NCBI RefSeq assembly: GCF_901933205.1
Contig: NC_044573.1
Coordinates: forward strand, 27,897,493 to 27,961,492
Direction: 5' to 3'
DNA: 64,000 nucleotides
Source of the DNA: Camarhynchus parvulus
Taxonomy: Eukaryota > Chordata > Aves > Passeriformes > Thraupidae
In this document: positions 10,901-23,400 of the stretch, piece by piece
How the letters are laid out: every line of letters begins with the position of its first letter
Position numbering within the stretch: position 1 is the stretch's first letter
Position numbers and translations under genes: made by a program
The notes under the pieces: model-generated
What the model was told of the DNA's origin: nothing
Database searches by the model: none
What the model saw: only the letters and a program-made list of their open reading frames with translations

Positions 10901-13900
10901 GTTTTTTCCTTTGGGTTTTTATGTATTGATCAGGGAGCAATCTCTGCTAGGGTTTTTCCAGGAACGGAGACTGACTAGTCAACATGTTTCCTTTCCCCTT
11001 ATTTTATATAGATATTGTGTTTGCCCTTCCTGTGTCTCCAGAGATTTCTTCCAAGGCCTGAATTTCAGGGATGATTTCTGAACAGATCAGATATTCTTAC
11101 AATTGGTTCCTTCAGTGCTTGAGGCTGGATTTCAGAATACACTGATAATTTGACCATATCTCAAGATTTTCTTTCTTTCTGGCCTGTATTTCTGTCCCCT
11201 TGTTCAAATTAATTTTTGAAGTATGTTATGGAGCCTGAAGCAGAGATGGATTAAGCTACTTCAACCTTCTTTATATCAGCCATAGTTTCCTCTTTTCCTG
11301 TTAAATAATAGCCTGGATGTGCTCTTTTTCTGCCTCTGCTGATAACCTAACACTTGTACTTGTGGCTTTATGCCCATTACTAATTGTAATTAAATTTGTG
11401 CTTTAGCATTTCTGATTTTTATGCTGGTTCTTTGCTTTGTGGTCTAGTTTTCACTTTTTCACCATTTTCTTTTCTATTTTCAGGTCCCTAAAGGGCTCTT
11501 AACACAACTATAATGGTCTTTAATTCAGCTTTCTATATTTCTATCACAAGACGAGAGGTTGCCATTGTGCTTTAACGGTTTATCTTAGTAATGGCAAATT
11601 TCTTTTCTCTCCTCTATGCTTAAATTCTGTTCTTAGGAGACCTTATCTGCCATGTTGCTGAATCTGTTGGAGTCTGGGAGGGAGAGCGTGCATTTTCCTT
11701 GGGCTCCTGCTAATTCTGCCTCACTTTCAAAGAACATGAAGTGCCAGCATGTCAGGATGACTGCACCCAAATGACTTCCCAGCTGGGATTTTTAACTAGT
11801 AGCTACCTCCTGATTGCAATCAAGCCTGGAAAAGTGGCTTGCTCTGCCAGCATCTTCCTTCACTGTTTGAAACAAATCCCCTGAGCACTTGAACAGCCCG
11901 GCATACTGTCTGTTCCTGCTCCACTCCTTTTCCAATGCTTCTAACACCAGATGAATATTGTTGCTTTCTGCCAGCCACAGTTCTGCCCCTTTGCTGCCTC
12001 TGGTGATTTATAAACGCAAAAAAGCCAAGCTTCAGCATCTCCTTGGTGAGATGGGTGCAACAGCATCTTTTCCTGGTCTCAGCCTTAATCTTGTCTTTGC
12101 TTCATTTAAGGAAGTTGGATTTTTTTTACTTTAGAGTCAGTTTGTGTGCCATCCTCTGTCTCCTGCATCTGTTTGCATTCTGCCTGTCAGGGGCTCCCAC
12201 TCTTCCTCCCTGCTGCTTGCCCTCCCCAAGCCTGTGCAGGCCACTCGTGTCTGCCCTCCTGCCTGCCTCACCCCTCATTCCACACCCTCCATGCAGCAGC
12301 TTCTCCTCCTTTTCCTCACCACGAGGTTTTGTCACCTTGCCAACCAGTAGGTTCTCTTACCAATCCAGAGAAAAGCAGGTGAGTGCTCAGGAATGTGCTT
12401 TTGCTGCATCCTTCTCCATGGTCCTGGGACTAAAAGTGGGTCCTGGAGGTAGTTAAAGGACAGCATATGAGTCAAAGCTGTTAACTGCTTTTCACACACA
12501 GTAGTAAAAACCCCCAGAATTTTAGTGTCTGCCATGAAATTTATTGATTTCCAATAAACTGAAAATGCTTTGGTTACAAAGCAGCTGCTTTTTGTTTTTC
12601 AGTCTTCCTTCTCCTGTCCTGGAAAATGTCCAGTAGTTGGTGGTGACTTTTTAAATAACACTCTTCAAGCATAGAGAAAAGATCATTTTTTGGGAAAAAA
12701 GAGCCTATTTTTCTATAAAATTACTTTTATATAAAAAATATAAAATGACTTCTATATAAAGCATTTAGCTGATTATATAATTTAGTGATTTCCCTCTGCA
12801 AAATACAATTTACTCCTCTTCCTTTTCTTTATCTTCTTTTCACAGCTTCCCCAGAAGCTGTGATCCTGCAGATCCTGAGATGCTATCAGCTGCATTTACA
12901 AAATGTCTGATATATATATTTTTGCCCTTTTCATTCGCAGTTTAATTTTTTCCTTGAGCATTTTAATATGAGCAATTATCTTTATCTGAGAGCAAGGCAC
13001 TAAGAAAAGAAGAAATAAGAATCTTGGGGTTTGCATGCTCTGAGGCAGCAGCAGCTGGTGGTTTTGGTCACTGAGGCTTCTGGTTGGGTTTCCAGCATAT
13101 TGGCTGAGGTGCTGTTCATGAAATGAGCAGGATGGGGACCTGGCCATCACCCTGAGCTGTAGGTGAAATATTAACAATAACTCTAGGGAACATGGACTCT
13201 CCCTGTCCCCTTCTCCAGGCTGTAAGTGCATGGAGAAGTCAAGGTAGCTGTGCTGGCAGGCCTCATACTGCCATCCTGTCTGGGGCCAGGAGACACAGAT
13301 GGAACAATCAAGGTGCTTACTATTTTATTTTTTTGGATTTTTTTTTTTGCAGGCTTAACTTCTTCATAGGTTAGTAAGGCCTCATTTTGAGCTCTGGCTC
13401 TAATTTTGTCAACAACAGCTGTCTGTTGTCTTTGCCAATGACACTTTCTGCCTCTGAGAAGCACCAGCCCCTGAGAGACACTGGCCAGGGGGTAACCTCC
13501 CCTTTGAGCAGCCCACAGAGAGTCAGCCCTGAGCTTCCTCAGTCTGAAAATGAAACAGTGGCATGCTGCTAGCTGTTCTGCTGGCAGGTTTAGTTAATGA
13601 TGAAGAATTCCCTGTTATGGCAGCGTTGGGTGGCTTTGACAATTCCATTAGATATTACTAATAGTGTTATTAATACATGGCAGCTTCTCTGGAGTGCCTG
13701 TGTGTGCAGAGATGTGTGAGGAGTGTGTGTGGCTGCTCGGGGAGGCAGCCATGGAGACAACAGATCTGTTGTCAGAATGCAGCAGCCACTGCTGTCACCT
13801 CTCCCTTCCTCCCATGGGGGACTGTGCCAAGAATGCCAGTGAGTCTGGCAGGGAAAGGCCTGGCTCTACCTTTCCTGGGAGCAGAAGCAGGAGTGAAGCT

Positions 13901-16900
13901 GACTGATGGGAAAGACGCTGATCTCTGGTGCTGTGGCACCCTCCTCTGCTGCCAGAGGGGTCCATCTGTGACTTGGGAGACTGATTCCTGCATCCTCTTG
14001 TCATTCATGCTCACTTCAGGTCTGCTCCTCTTTCTTCTCCCCTGGTCTTTACACTTTTAGACCACAGCCAAATAATTCAGTTTCTGGAGCAGGTTTAAGT
14101 GCTAGAGCTCCTACCAGGCACAGACTAAAGCAGTGGCACAGGGCTGACCAAATAATGGAGAGTTGAACCACCTTGCTTTCTCAGCAGCATTTTAACTCAA
14201 AGGATTAAAAAATGAAACAAAATTATTGTGGTGCTATCATATGCAAAAGACATTGGTATGACATGCATGCAGCTAGCGCAGAATTGATCTCCATTCAGGT
14301 TCCTTGGAGGTCATGGGCATGCAGCCTTGAGGGGAAGGGAGACATGGGATGAGGGGGAATGCAGGCCAGAACAATTTGGAATGTAGTGATGTGGCTAATC
14401 TCCTCCCAGAGGGGTGGCTCAGCCACCCTGGCTGCAGCCTGTCCTGCTCACCTCCTGTGGAGTGGGGCAGCTCCTGCCCAGCGGGTGCCAGCAGTGCTGA
14501 AACAGAGGACAGTGGCTGCTTTGCTTTTGTTTGTCTCAGGGAGGAGAGAATGTGCAGCAGCCCTGCCTCTAAGAGCTCTAAGAGGGCTGGATTCTTTAAA
14601 CACCTGTCAAAGCAATTATCAGAAGTCTGTGTTTGTGTCCACCCCATCCTTCCAGTATCTGCACAGTCTGTATTAAATCCAATGAATTTGGATTTAACCC
14701 AGCAAGAGGCAGAAAAGGTGGAATGTGTCTGTTGCACCCAGAGCAGTTTATTTATACAGACCCCCTTCTTTGCTTCTTTACATGTCTAATTTTCAAACTG
14801 TTTAAGGGCAAAAGTCTTCTATACAGTGCTTCGTATGAACAGGGCATTCCACTCCTGGCCAGCCCTTCAGGGGCTTCCACCCCGCAGTGTGATCCCTGAT
14901 ATCAATGCTTTGCCTCGTTGTTGCCTGCTGATCTGGGAGCAGGACTCCTCTGCAGTGCAGTATCAGCAGCTCTGTGCTCAGCACAGCTGCTGTCTTGGGC
15001 TGCCTTCCGGGCTGCAGCACTTTCCGGGGTTGTTGCAGTCCTTTGGAGGCCAAGGACATAGCCCTCATTTGATCTCCTGGCCTTTCTTCCCATCCCTCTC
15101 ACAAGCAACTGTCTTCTGCTTTCTTTGCAGTGCAGGAGTAGGTATAAATATGTCAGAGCACTTAATTGTAGCCTGGCCCCTTCTCTTCCTGGAGATGGGC
15201 CAGAACAAGATGAGAATTTCACTCTATTTCCCCCCAGCATTAGTGTAACCATGAAGTACATGGGAAGAAGTTTATGAAACTTATGAAAAAACACCTCCTC
15301 TTTTTTTCCTCCCCACTCTCCAATATTTTGAATTTAAACCATCTGCAGAAGAAATATGCGTGGAAATAGCTTGTGCATCTGTGCAGGTGAATTTTTCTGT
15401 GTCTTGAAAAATGGAACAATTCTTTCCTACAGCTATTGATTGTCATTCCACATCTATGCTGTCCTCCTAACTTCAAATCAATTTGTGCTTTACCAGGCTC
15501 TTTCATGTCATCTTATGACAGAATGCTAACTTTTCCCCTTAAAGGCTATTTATCTCTGTCTCTTTGTAAGGTCAGTGAAAATCACTTCACTCTGGCTCCC
15601 TAAAAGTAATCCATCTCATGGAGGAAATGATGAGGTAGTATTATGTCTGGCAGTCTTTTTAAACAAGTCCTCAGAAACATAAAGAAAAACGTGATAGGCT
15701 TGGTCAGGGAGGGTGGAATTGAGGACGTTGCAAGAGTCAAGTTTGGAAGCAATCAATGGCAAGCTTGGAGTTTATATTCTGGAAATGTCCCTGCTTCTGG
15801 AATCTATTTACTGATATTTTCTGCTGCTACAGAGGGGGGGGAAAATTAATAGTAATCCAAGCAGGCTCCCAGGTGGTGGATGGCCATGAGTCTGAACTGG
15901 AAGGATAATTTATCTCCTCTGCCACTTTGAAGCCTTTTAGCCTGGGGGAGATCCCTTGTCTAATGAAATTAATTGAATGTGTCTGCAGTCTGGGTACTCC
16001 ATCTGAATTTAAGTTTTAGCAGTTTCCAGGTATCCACTGCTCTCCAACAGGCCCAGTGCCAGCATAGCATGTGTCACGCACTGCTCCAGGCTCACACAGA
16101 ATAAAATCTCCAGTACAGAAACAGCCTCCTGCTGTCTCTACCACTGTGTGTCTGAGCTGCCACTGAACTGCATGCACTGCAGTGCAGTCAAAGGATCAAA
16201 TGCAGTTAGAAAAAGTTGTAGAAGAAATTGTCACAGGCTATTTTTAAGTGCAGAACAATAACGTCACAGAAAACTCCTGAACAGCAGGTTGCCAGAATGT
16301 AGGAAAGTGTTATTGGGAAAGGGTTACTCTATTTTCATCCTCCTCTTGTGCTGTTCACCTCAGTGTTAGTTATTGGCAGTTATTAGAGAAAAACCACTGG
16401 AGCAGTTCAATCTTTAGCCTGGCTAGGAATAGCCATTTTTGCACCTGCTGCTGGCTCAGGAGAGTCCAAAGCTCTTGGTGGGAACCGTATATCAAACATA
16501 AGTCTCTCATGGCAAATAAAAGTGTCCCATGCTCTTTTCCCAAAGAAAATTATAGCTTGGGTATCAATCAGATGCTGGGAAACTGAGAAACTGAGCTGTA
16601 GCTGTAAGCCTACATGCGCTTGTGGCTGCTCATGTCAAAACAAAGAAATGGATCGCTGCAGGAACTCTCTTGCCAACGTGGGAGCACAGTAGGCGGAATA
16701 CCTAGGGGTCCCCAGAAGCAAACTGGTCAAAATATCAAAGAAATCAGTACAGACAGCAGTCACACTTTAATGTAGACCTGATGGGGATTGATTCAGCATT
16801 TAATTGATTAAGAGAAAATCAGTGGGAGGGAAATTGGTGACAGGCAGTGTAAACTACCATGGATGGATAGACACTGTAAATGGGATGGTGTTATTTCTTC

Positions 16901-19669
16901 CTTTTTCTCATGCTACACAAGAATGCCACAGGCATTTAAATACACTTAGATTTCTTTTCTGCTAATATTTTTACTGCAACCTTCTTTTCCCTTCACCACA
17001 AAGCTGCATTAAATTTTTATGTTTTTAATGTGGAGCAGATTATCTGATTTTATACAGATTTAAACATGGCTCTGAGACTGCATAAAAGTGCCAGCAATAT
17101 GACAGTGGTTTGTGTGGGCATAAATGCTGCATTGTGTGGATAGCCAGAAGCCTGGCTTCATCGTGAATAAATGCAGATTTGGTATGTACAGATGTGTGCT
17201 TATTTGCTGAATACTTATATCCTCTCAGCTCTGGGAGCTTCCAGGAGAAAGTGGTGTTTGCGTGACAATCTTTTTCCCAAGGAAGAATAAAATGCTTGTG
17301 CAGAAGCACTGGCCCTTAGGCTGTTGGATGAGGGAGGTTTTTCTTTTCTTGTGTAGGTTGCACTGAAATCAGCACTGAGAAAGCCAAACTCTGACAAGTA
17401 GAAGCCTGATTTTTTTGGGGTGATATTTTATTTATTTTTTAAAGGGACATTTAGTTGGTATGCTCTGCTCTGCCAGTGAAAAACAAAATTATGTTGCTAA
17501 AAGGCTTCTGTTAGATTCAGTGGGAGTCTGACTCACTTAGATGCAGTGAAGTAGAGAGGGGAGTATCTGAGCTTGCACATGTCCTCCTTCTGAGTCTTGA
17601 AGATACACCCTTGTTCAAGATACATCCTTGTTCACTGAGGAGTACTGTGCTATTCTGCTGTGCCCCAGCTATGCTGTAAAGATGAGTGGCCCCTTTCATG
17701 CACAGAAACTTAGAAATCCCTGCTGCCTATCTCAAGATTTTTTGCCTTGATGTTGGAGGGTGAGCTGTGTCTTGGACACCACGGCAGTGCAGTCTGACCC
17801 AGAGAAACCCTCAGGATCCTTTCAGTGGGTGGTACAGGGAGCACTACCATGGCAGGGCTTGGCAAGCAAGAGGCAGCCTTGAGTATGATTTATGCAGAGA
17901 AATCTCCCTGGTAATAAATGTGTCTTACTGGAACAGGAAGTCACTCCTCTGGGTTTGAATGTAAATTCCATTGGTTCCAGCTTAAGTCCAAATTTTGTGA
18001 GTCTAATCCTAAGGCATCATGTTGCAGGTAGAATTTTTTAATTTAATAAATCTTTTCTCACCTATGACTCCCTCACCTGCTCCTCATCCCAGCGGGCACC
18101 ACCATTAGAGGCAATCAAGCAGCAGCCCCATTTTCTGTTTCTGTATTCTGTCACACTCAAGTATTTAATCATGGAGCAGATCAATATGATGTTTGTTCCC
18201 CTGCCCTGCTCTCCCTGGGTGAACAGGCTATCAGCAGCAAAGGGTGGTAGACTGGATTTGAAAAAAATCTCATAAAGATCAGTCTTGATTAAAACCCCAC
18301 CCATTTTACCTTTTTTCTGTAAAATAATATAAAACAGAGAAAATTATGTAAGACTTTTCAGTTTTCTGCAATCCTGTTTGAAGCAAATGTGTTCTTTCCC
18401 AGACAATGTATAAGTAAAAAAAAAAGGCCACAGAGAACTGGATTTTACAGCAGATATAAAAGGTGTACTGGTGCCCTCAATAAATACAGATGGTGTTTGA
18501 TCTGCCTGGATCTACCATGCAATGAGTGAGACAGTTTAATGACAAAAAACTGTGCCATCCTGGAGACCTTCCAGATCCTGATGCTGATAGGGAAACAGCA
18601 AGTCCACTTCAGCTGTGCCAGAGAAGTTTTAACGCCCTCTTATAAATCTCTATGGAGGGATATGGTGTTGGCTGAGAGGTTGCTGCAGAGACAAGGGACA
18701 AAACTTTCCTGTGAGGGAAGTTTCCAGAAGGGCAATGTAGGAGTCCTGAAGGACTCTTTTGCACATTCTCAGGGGAAGCTGTGGGATGTGTTCAGCAGGA
18801 TGGAGCCCATTGCCAGAGATACTGGAAGGATGAGGCATGTGAGCAAACAGCCCTGAACTGGCTCACTTTCCCCTGCTCTTCATTATTTTCATTGTTGCAG
18901 AGGACTAACTGCTGTTTCTTAGGCAATTACTTCTAATTGTTCTTAGTTGTGTAAATCTAGAGGGGCTTATCCCTGTTCTTAGCATGTGTAAATGTGGTTG
19001 AGCTCCTCGGAAAGGATGCTCCTGTGTTCTCTTTGAATATCATATAAGAGTAGAATAATGCTGGAGTGGCCAGGGAAGGATCAACATGCTTTTCTCTGGA
19101 GATGTCATTTCAAAAGGTGCCTTGGTCACACAGAAAAAGACCATGATCTGCCACAGCAGGAAATCCAGCTCATGATTCCAGTGCTGTGTAGTAATGGTCA
19201 CCGGACACAGCACTGGAACACAGCAGTAATAGTCAAAACAAATGGGCTGAAGGGCATCAGAAGAACTGAAGAAAGTGTTTGCAGGGCAAATCTGCTGTTC
19301 ATATACTGCTGGTGTCCTGCTGCCATAAGCAAAAATACTAAAAATTAATTCCAGCAGAATTGCATTTCTCCTTGGTAAGTGAGATGAAGGCTGACTTAGC
19401 ATGGAAGGTCTGACTGACACAGATCTGGCAGCTGAGTACAAGGCTCGCAATCAAAAGTGGTGTATTAAGGAAAAAAAAAAAGAACATTTTAAAAGAGGCT
19501 TTTGGGACTCAGACTTCTTTTAGGGGAGGTGAAGTTTAACCAAACATTTTTCCAACTGCTTTGGCTTCTAGGTACCTTAAGATTTCAGTAGTCAAAGTAA
19601 CAAGGCTTCAGAAGCTGTTTTCTGAACTGTGCATTCCCTTGGATCTTGAACTGTCTGAACTTGACCATC
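10901..19669. other. Unique non-coding sequence, no gene seen
   Basis: The longest frames (14273-14737 minus, 14349-14789 plus, 14826-15248 plus and others) overlap one another on opposite strands and have no recognisable motif. I see no LTR, CR1 tail, CpG island or RNA gene. Pyrimidine-rich stretches such as 12170-12330 are compositional only. The sequence is compatible with intergenic or deep intronic DNA. Confidence 0.65.
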
Positions 19670-19685
19670 TGCAAATATATTTGCA
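19670..19685. promoter_or_regulatory. 16-bp perfect palindrome TGCAAATATATTTGCA
   Basis: The site is two inverted TGCAAAT half-sites sharing a central AT. TGCAAAT is part of the octamer motif bound by POU-domain factors, so the site could bind a dimer, but that is inference from motif shape only. The flanks are AT-rich and carry no gene. Confidence 0.3.
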
Positions 19686-19899
19686 AGGATGTCTTGAATA
19701 TATGTAAACTGAATGGGTATTCAGCTTGATGTTGAAGAAATTTCTCTGGGAAACTCAGATTCATTTCCTATGGCTATTACTTCTGCTGCAAGGGTCTCTA
19801 AAATGCAGTTTGGAAGCGATGTTTCACTGTTTGTAACTGCAGATGTACCCAGAGTTTGTAGAACAGCTGAGTTAGCTGAGCAGCAGGAAAACAGCAGAG

Positions 19900-20470
19900 A
19901 TCTGTGAACCTCGTTGCCTGCAGTCCTGCAGCTCCTTGCTCAGCCATGGGCCAGCCCAACAGAAGCAGTGCCCACCAGGTGCCACCCCGTGAGTCACCAT
20001 ATGGAGCCAGCGGGAGCCGTGCCGCAGCTGCTGGCAGCCGCAGCCTTCAGAAGAGAGCCACCTCCGAGCAAATGATGATGAGACAGGGCCAGGGCGTGCA
20101 TCGTTTTCCTAATGTCTCTTGGTACTTTCCAGCTTTCCAGCAGCCAGGAAAACAAATTGCCTGCAGGCACAGCAAAGGCCAGGGTTGCCATCAGCTGAGC
20201 GCAGTCGCTGGCAGTAATGGTCCCATCGACATTTCCTCTGCAGCAGCGGCTGTCAGCACAAGGTGCTTTCATTAGCTGTGGGCTGGGCTTTCCTGGGACC
20301 ATCCTGTGTTTCATTTCAGTGAGAGTCACTTCTCACCTGTCATGTTCCTGGCGAGCTGCTCTCCACAGTGTAGCAAGGACAGGAGAAGAGAGGCTCAGAG
20401 AGATAATGTGTGTTCCAGTGAAATATTGGAAGTACCCAGGCGCGCCTTTGCGGGCAGAGTGGCAGGAGAG
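19900..20470. other. Locally GC- and CpG-richer non-coding stretch
   Basis: CpG dinucleotides are visibly more frequent here than in the surrounding CpG-poor DNA, for example around 20007-20040, 20200-20230 and near 20440, which includes GGCGCGCC. Overlapping frames (19904-20275 on +, 19994-20329 on -) show no domain. It is too weak to call a CpG-island promoter. It could be a small regulatory element or a decayed exon-rich segment. Confidence 0.3.
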
Positions 20471-23400
20471 AAGCCCAACTGGTCCCAACAACCCTTAGCT
20501 CTACAGGTGTCTCTTACACGGGTGTAACCTGGGGGAATTAACATCCCAGAGTAGATGTTTACATTGTTAAGGAGAGGTTACATCTCCTCTAATGGGAAAG
20601 CTGACTTAGCAGGTACCCCTGGAAATTCTTCCTCGGTACTGCTTCTTATTTCTCTTTTCCCCATTGCCTTTTATTGCCATTAGGGTTTTGGTTTTAAGCC
20701 TTGTTTTTAAACATCCCCCATTCCTAGGGCTCATTCCTGGTGCATGCCAGATTCATTAAAATGTTAGTAACCAGTTCTACAGAACTGCTGGATGCTGCTG
20801 CCTCCCCTGGTCTTGGCAACCTAAGTCGGTGTCAGCCAGGAAATGTGGGACCTACTTCATGGGTTATGCCACAGTTTGTCCACAAAGGCAGCCTCTATTC
20901 AGCACCAAGGGGTACAGCTCATTACACGGCCACTTCTCCAGAGAACCAGAACATACAGGCAGGAACCTGGGATAAGGTGCTTGAAAAATGGGTTGTGAAC
21001 CTGACCTTTTCTTCAATTCATGGCAGAAGCAGCAGCAGTGGGAGCTGTGCAGCTAAGAGGACTCTGGGACTGACAAACCAGCTGCCAAAATACAATTTCT
21101 CTCTCACCCACTTTGTCATCAACATATTGGCTTTAACTTCTGTAAAGATGGACTGTGCTCTCAGCAAAGGAAACTCAAAATCTTTCCATGGCTGTGAAAT
21201 ACAGAGTCGAGAGACATGAGTTATTCAGATTCTCATTTTCCAGTGGGCTTGATAGTTACGCTTTGAGAAATTATTTAGTTGCATGGCTTAGTTGTGCAGT
21301 GATTTGCAACAGGGCATAGGTGCTGATGCTCTGAGCTGGAAATTTGCTGTCTGACTCAAATGCAGGCCTGGAATTAGGACACCCAGTCCTTAACACTTCA
21401 GAAAGTGACTATCTGTGGGTACAAGCCAGATAACAGCAAAACCCATGATACTTTGTGTGGCAAAATTTCCTTTTACCTTTTAACTGCTACTTGTGAATGT
21501 ACTTTCCCTGTTACATCAAAATTTGGGGTTCTTTTAATGTCGCATGAAAATTCCTTACATAGTAAGCCAGTCCAATGATTTGCAACTGAGAATTTAGCAA
21601 CTTACTGAAGCATGTCATCCAAAACCCCTTATTTGCATTTCTTCTTGCATCATCTTCCCTCCTCTCCTGATACACTGCCTCACCTGCCCTCACAGTTGTG
21701 CTCTCTTTCAAGTCATTTCTTCTGATCTCTCCACCACCTAATTAGAGAAGCAACCCTGAGAGGCATCGTGGATCTCAGCTATGTGTTACAGCCGTGTAAA
21801 ATTCACTTTGACATTCAGCTTTCATTTCTCCCTGCCTGAGATGGGAGTCAGAGAGCTGAGGAGAAGAAGAAATGGTGTGGATTGTGCAGATGGGATGGGG
21901 CACCAGCGTGAGTCTCGTACTGCAGCAGGAAGTGCTTTGTGATTTAAGTTAGTGTCTGGAGGAATGGTAGTCTGTTCAGGCAGCAGCAGGAAGGGAAGCT
22001 GAATTTTGCCTTTGGAAAAGACAGTCCTGGAGAATGTGAGGTTTTGAAGCCTGTGCCTGTGGCTTCCAGTCTCATGAGGGACTGCTGCTTCCCTGTGAAA
22101 GGGGCCAAGCAGCCCAATATGAACTGGGAAGGCAGCAGCCATCTGAACTGCCTCAATGAAGACTCCAAGCCCCTCATCAAGGACAAGGGCATGACCAGAC
22201 ACAGACATAATCATTTAAGTAAAACTCTCTGCTCTGTTTTATTTGACAAATTATCATAATTATCCCATTTGGAGGCAGAAGCTATGCAATTGTTTCTTAG
22301 CTATTTTTATAATTCACCTGTCATTAGGAACCTCATGAAGATAGCATTACCACTGCATTTGTAGATAAAAGCCACACACATACATTTGTCTTTGTGTAAT
22401 CATACCTGTGGCTGGAGATTATTAACAGGATCACGAAAGCAGGCACTCAAAATGGAATCAGTGCCCAAACTAACACTGCCCAAGCAACTTGTGCTTTGTG
22501 CACCTCTGCTCTGATAGTCTTTAATTACATTATCTCATATGTTTTATACCTCCTTTCAGGGCTCAGGATACACACCATCCATTTAATGAGCAGCTGTTCA
22601 ATATTTTGTTTTACCATCACTGACGAAGACACATCCCCTTTCCTTATTGCTGGGAGCTAATCAAACCCTGTTCTGAGGACAGCATGAATCACTTCCACTT
22701 GTTTTTTTTCCTATGGTGCTTGCTACTGATGTATCTTTACACTTCCCCCGTGAAATTGTCTTCAGAAGACGTGGTGAATTGAACCAGGGTGCTGTTTTCC
22801 ACTCACTGGAGCAAAGGAAAGAGGCTGTGAGTTTCAGAGACCCATCTGTGATACCCAGAGCACCCTGAAATGTGAGCCAAGCTCTGCTCACAGTGCATCA
22901 CTGCTATCACCTGCAGCTGCTTCCTGTGTGCTTCTGCCAACCACACCCTGAGATAATGTACCAGAAGCCAGAAAATAGCAACCGGAATAACAATTAAGTT
23001 GCTTTTGCAATGTTCAGTACCCTTTTGTGTTTGCAATCACTGTCTTCATTCCATGTGAGTCTTTCAACTTAAAAAAATATAAAGAGAAGGCCCTGGGATA
23101 AAAAGCAAGAGTAAAGGAGCATAAGAGATCCTGTACAAATCCTTAGGGAGTTGAAAATAATCAAATTAAATTAGCCTGCCAGGAACAGTATTATAATTGC
23201 ACAAAAATGTTTCATAGGCATCTTCAGTTCTAAAATTCATGTCTTTTGCTTGCTTTTGCTGAATTTGAAACCACAAGAGCGTTCACTGCAAGTGGATGTT
23301 CAAGTGTGCCCAAATGAATGTGTACAATATCCTAAATTTGAAAACAAAATATCTGAAAACAAGATTTCCATCATGTAGCTGTAGATGACTGGGTATGAAC

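Noticed and set aside
20740..21219. 159-codon plus-strand frame
   Set aside because: No domain or composition typical of a protein family, and no promoter or exon boundaries.
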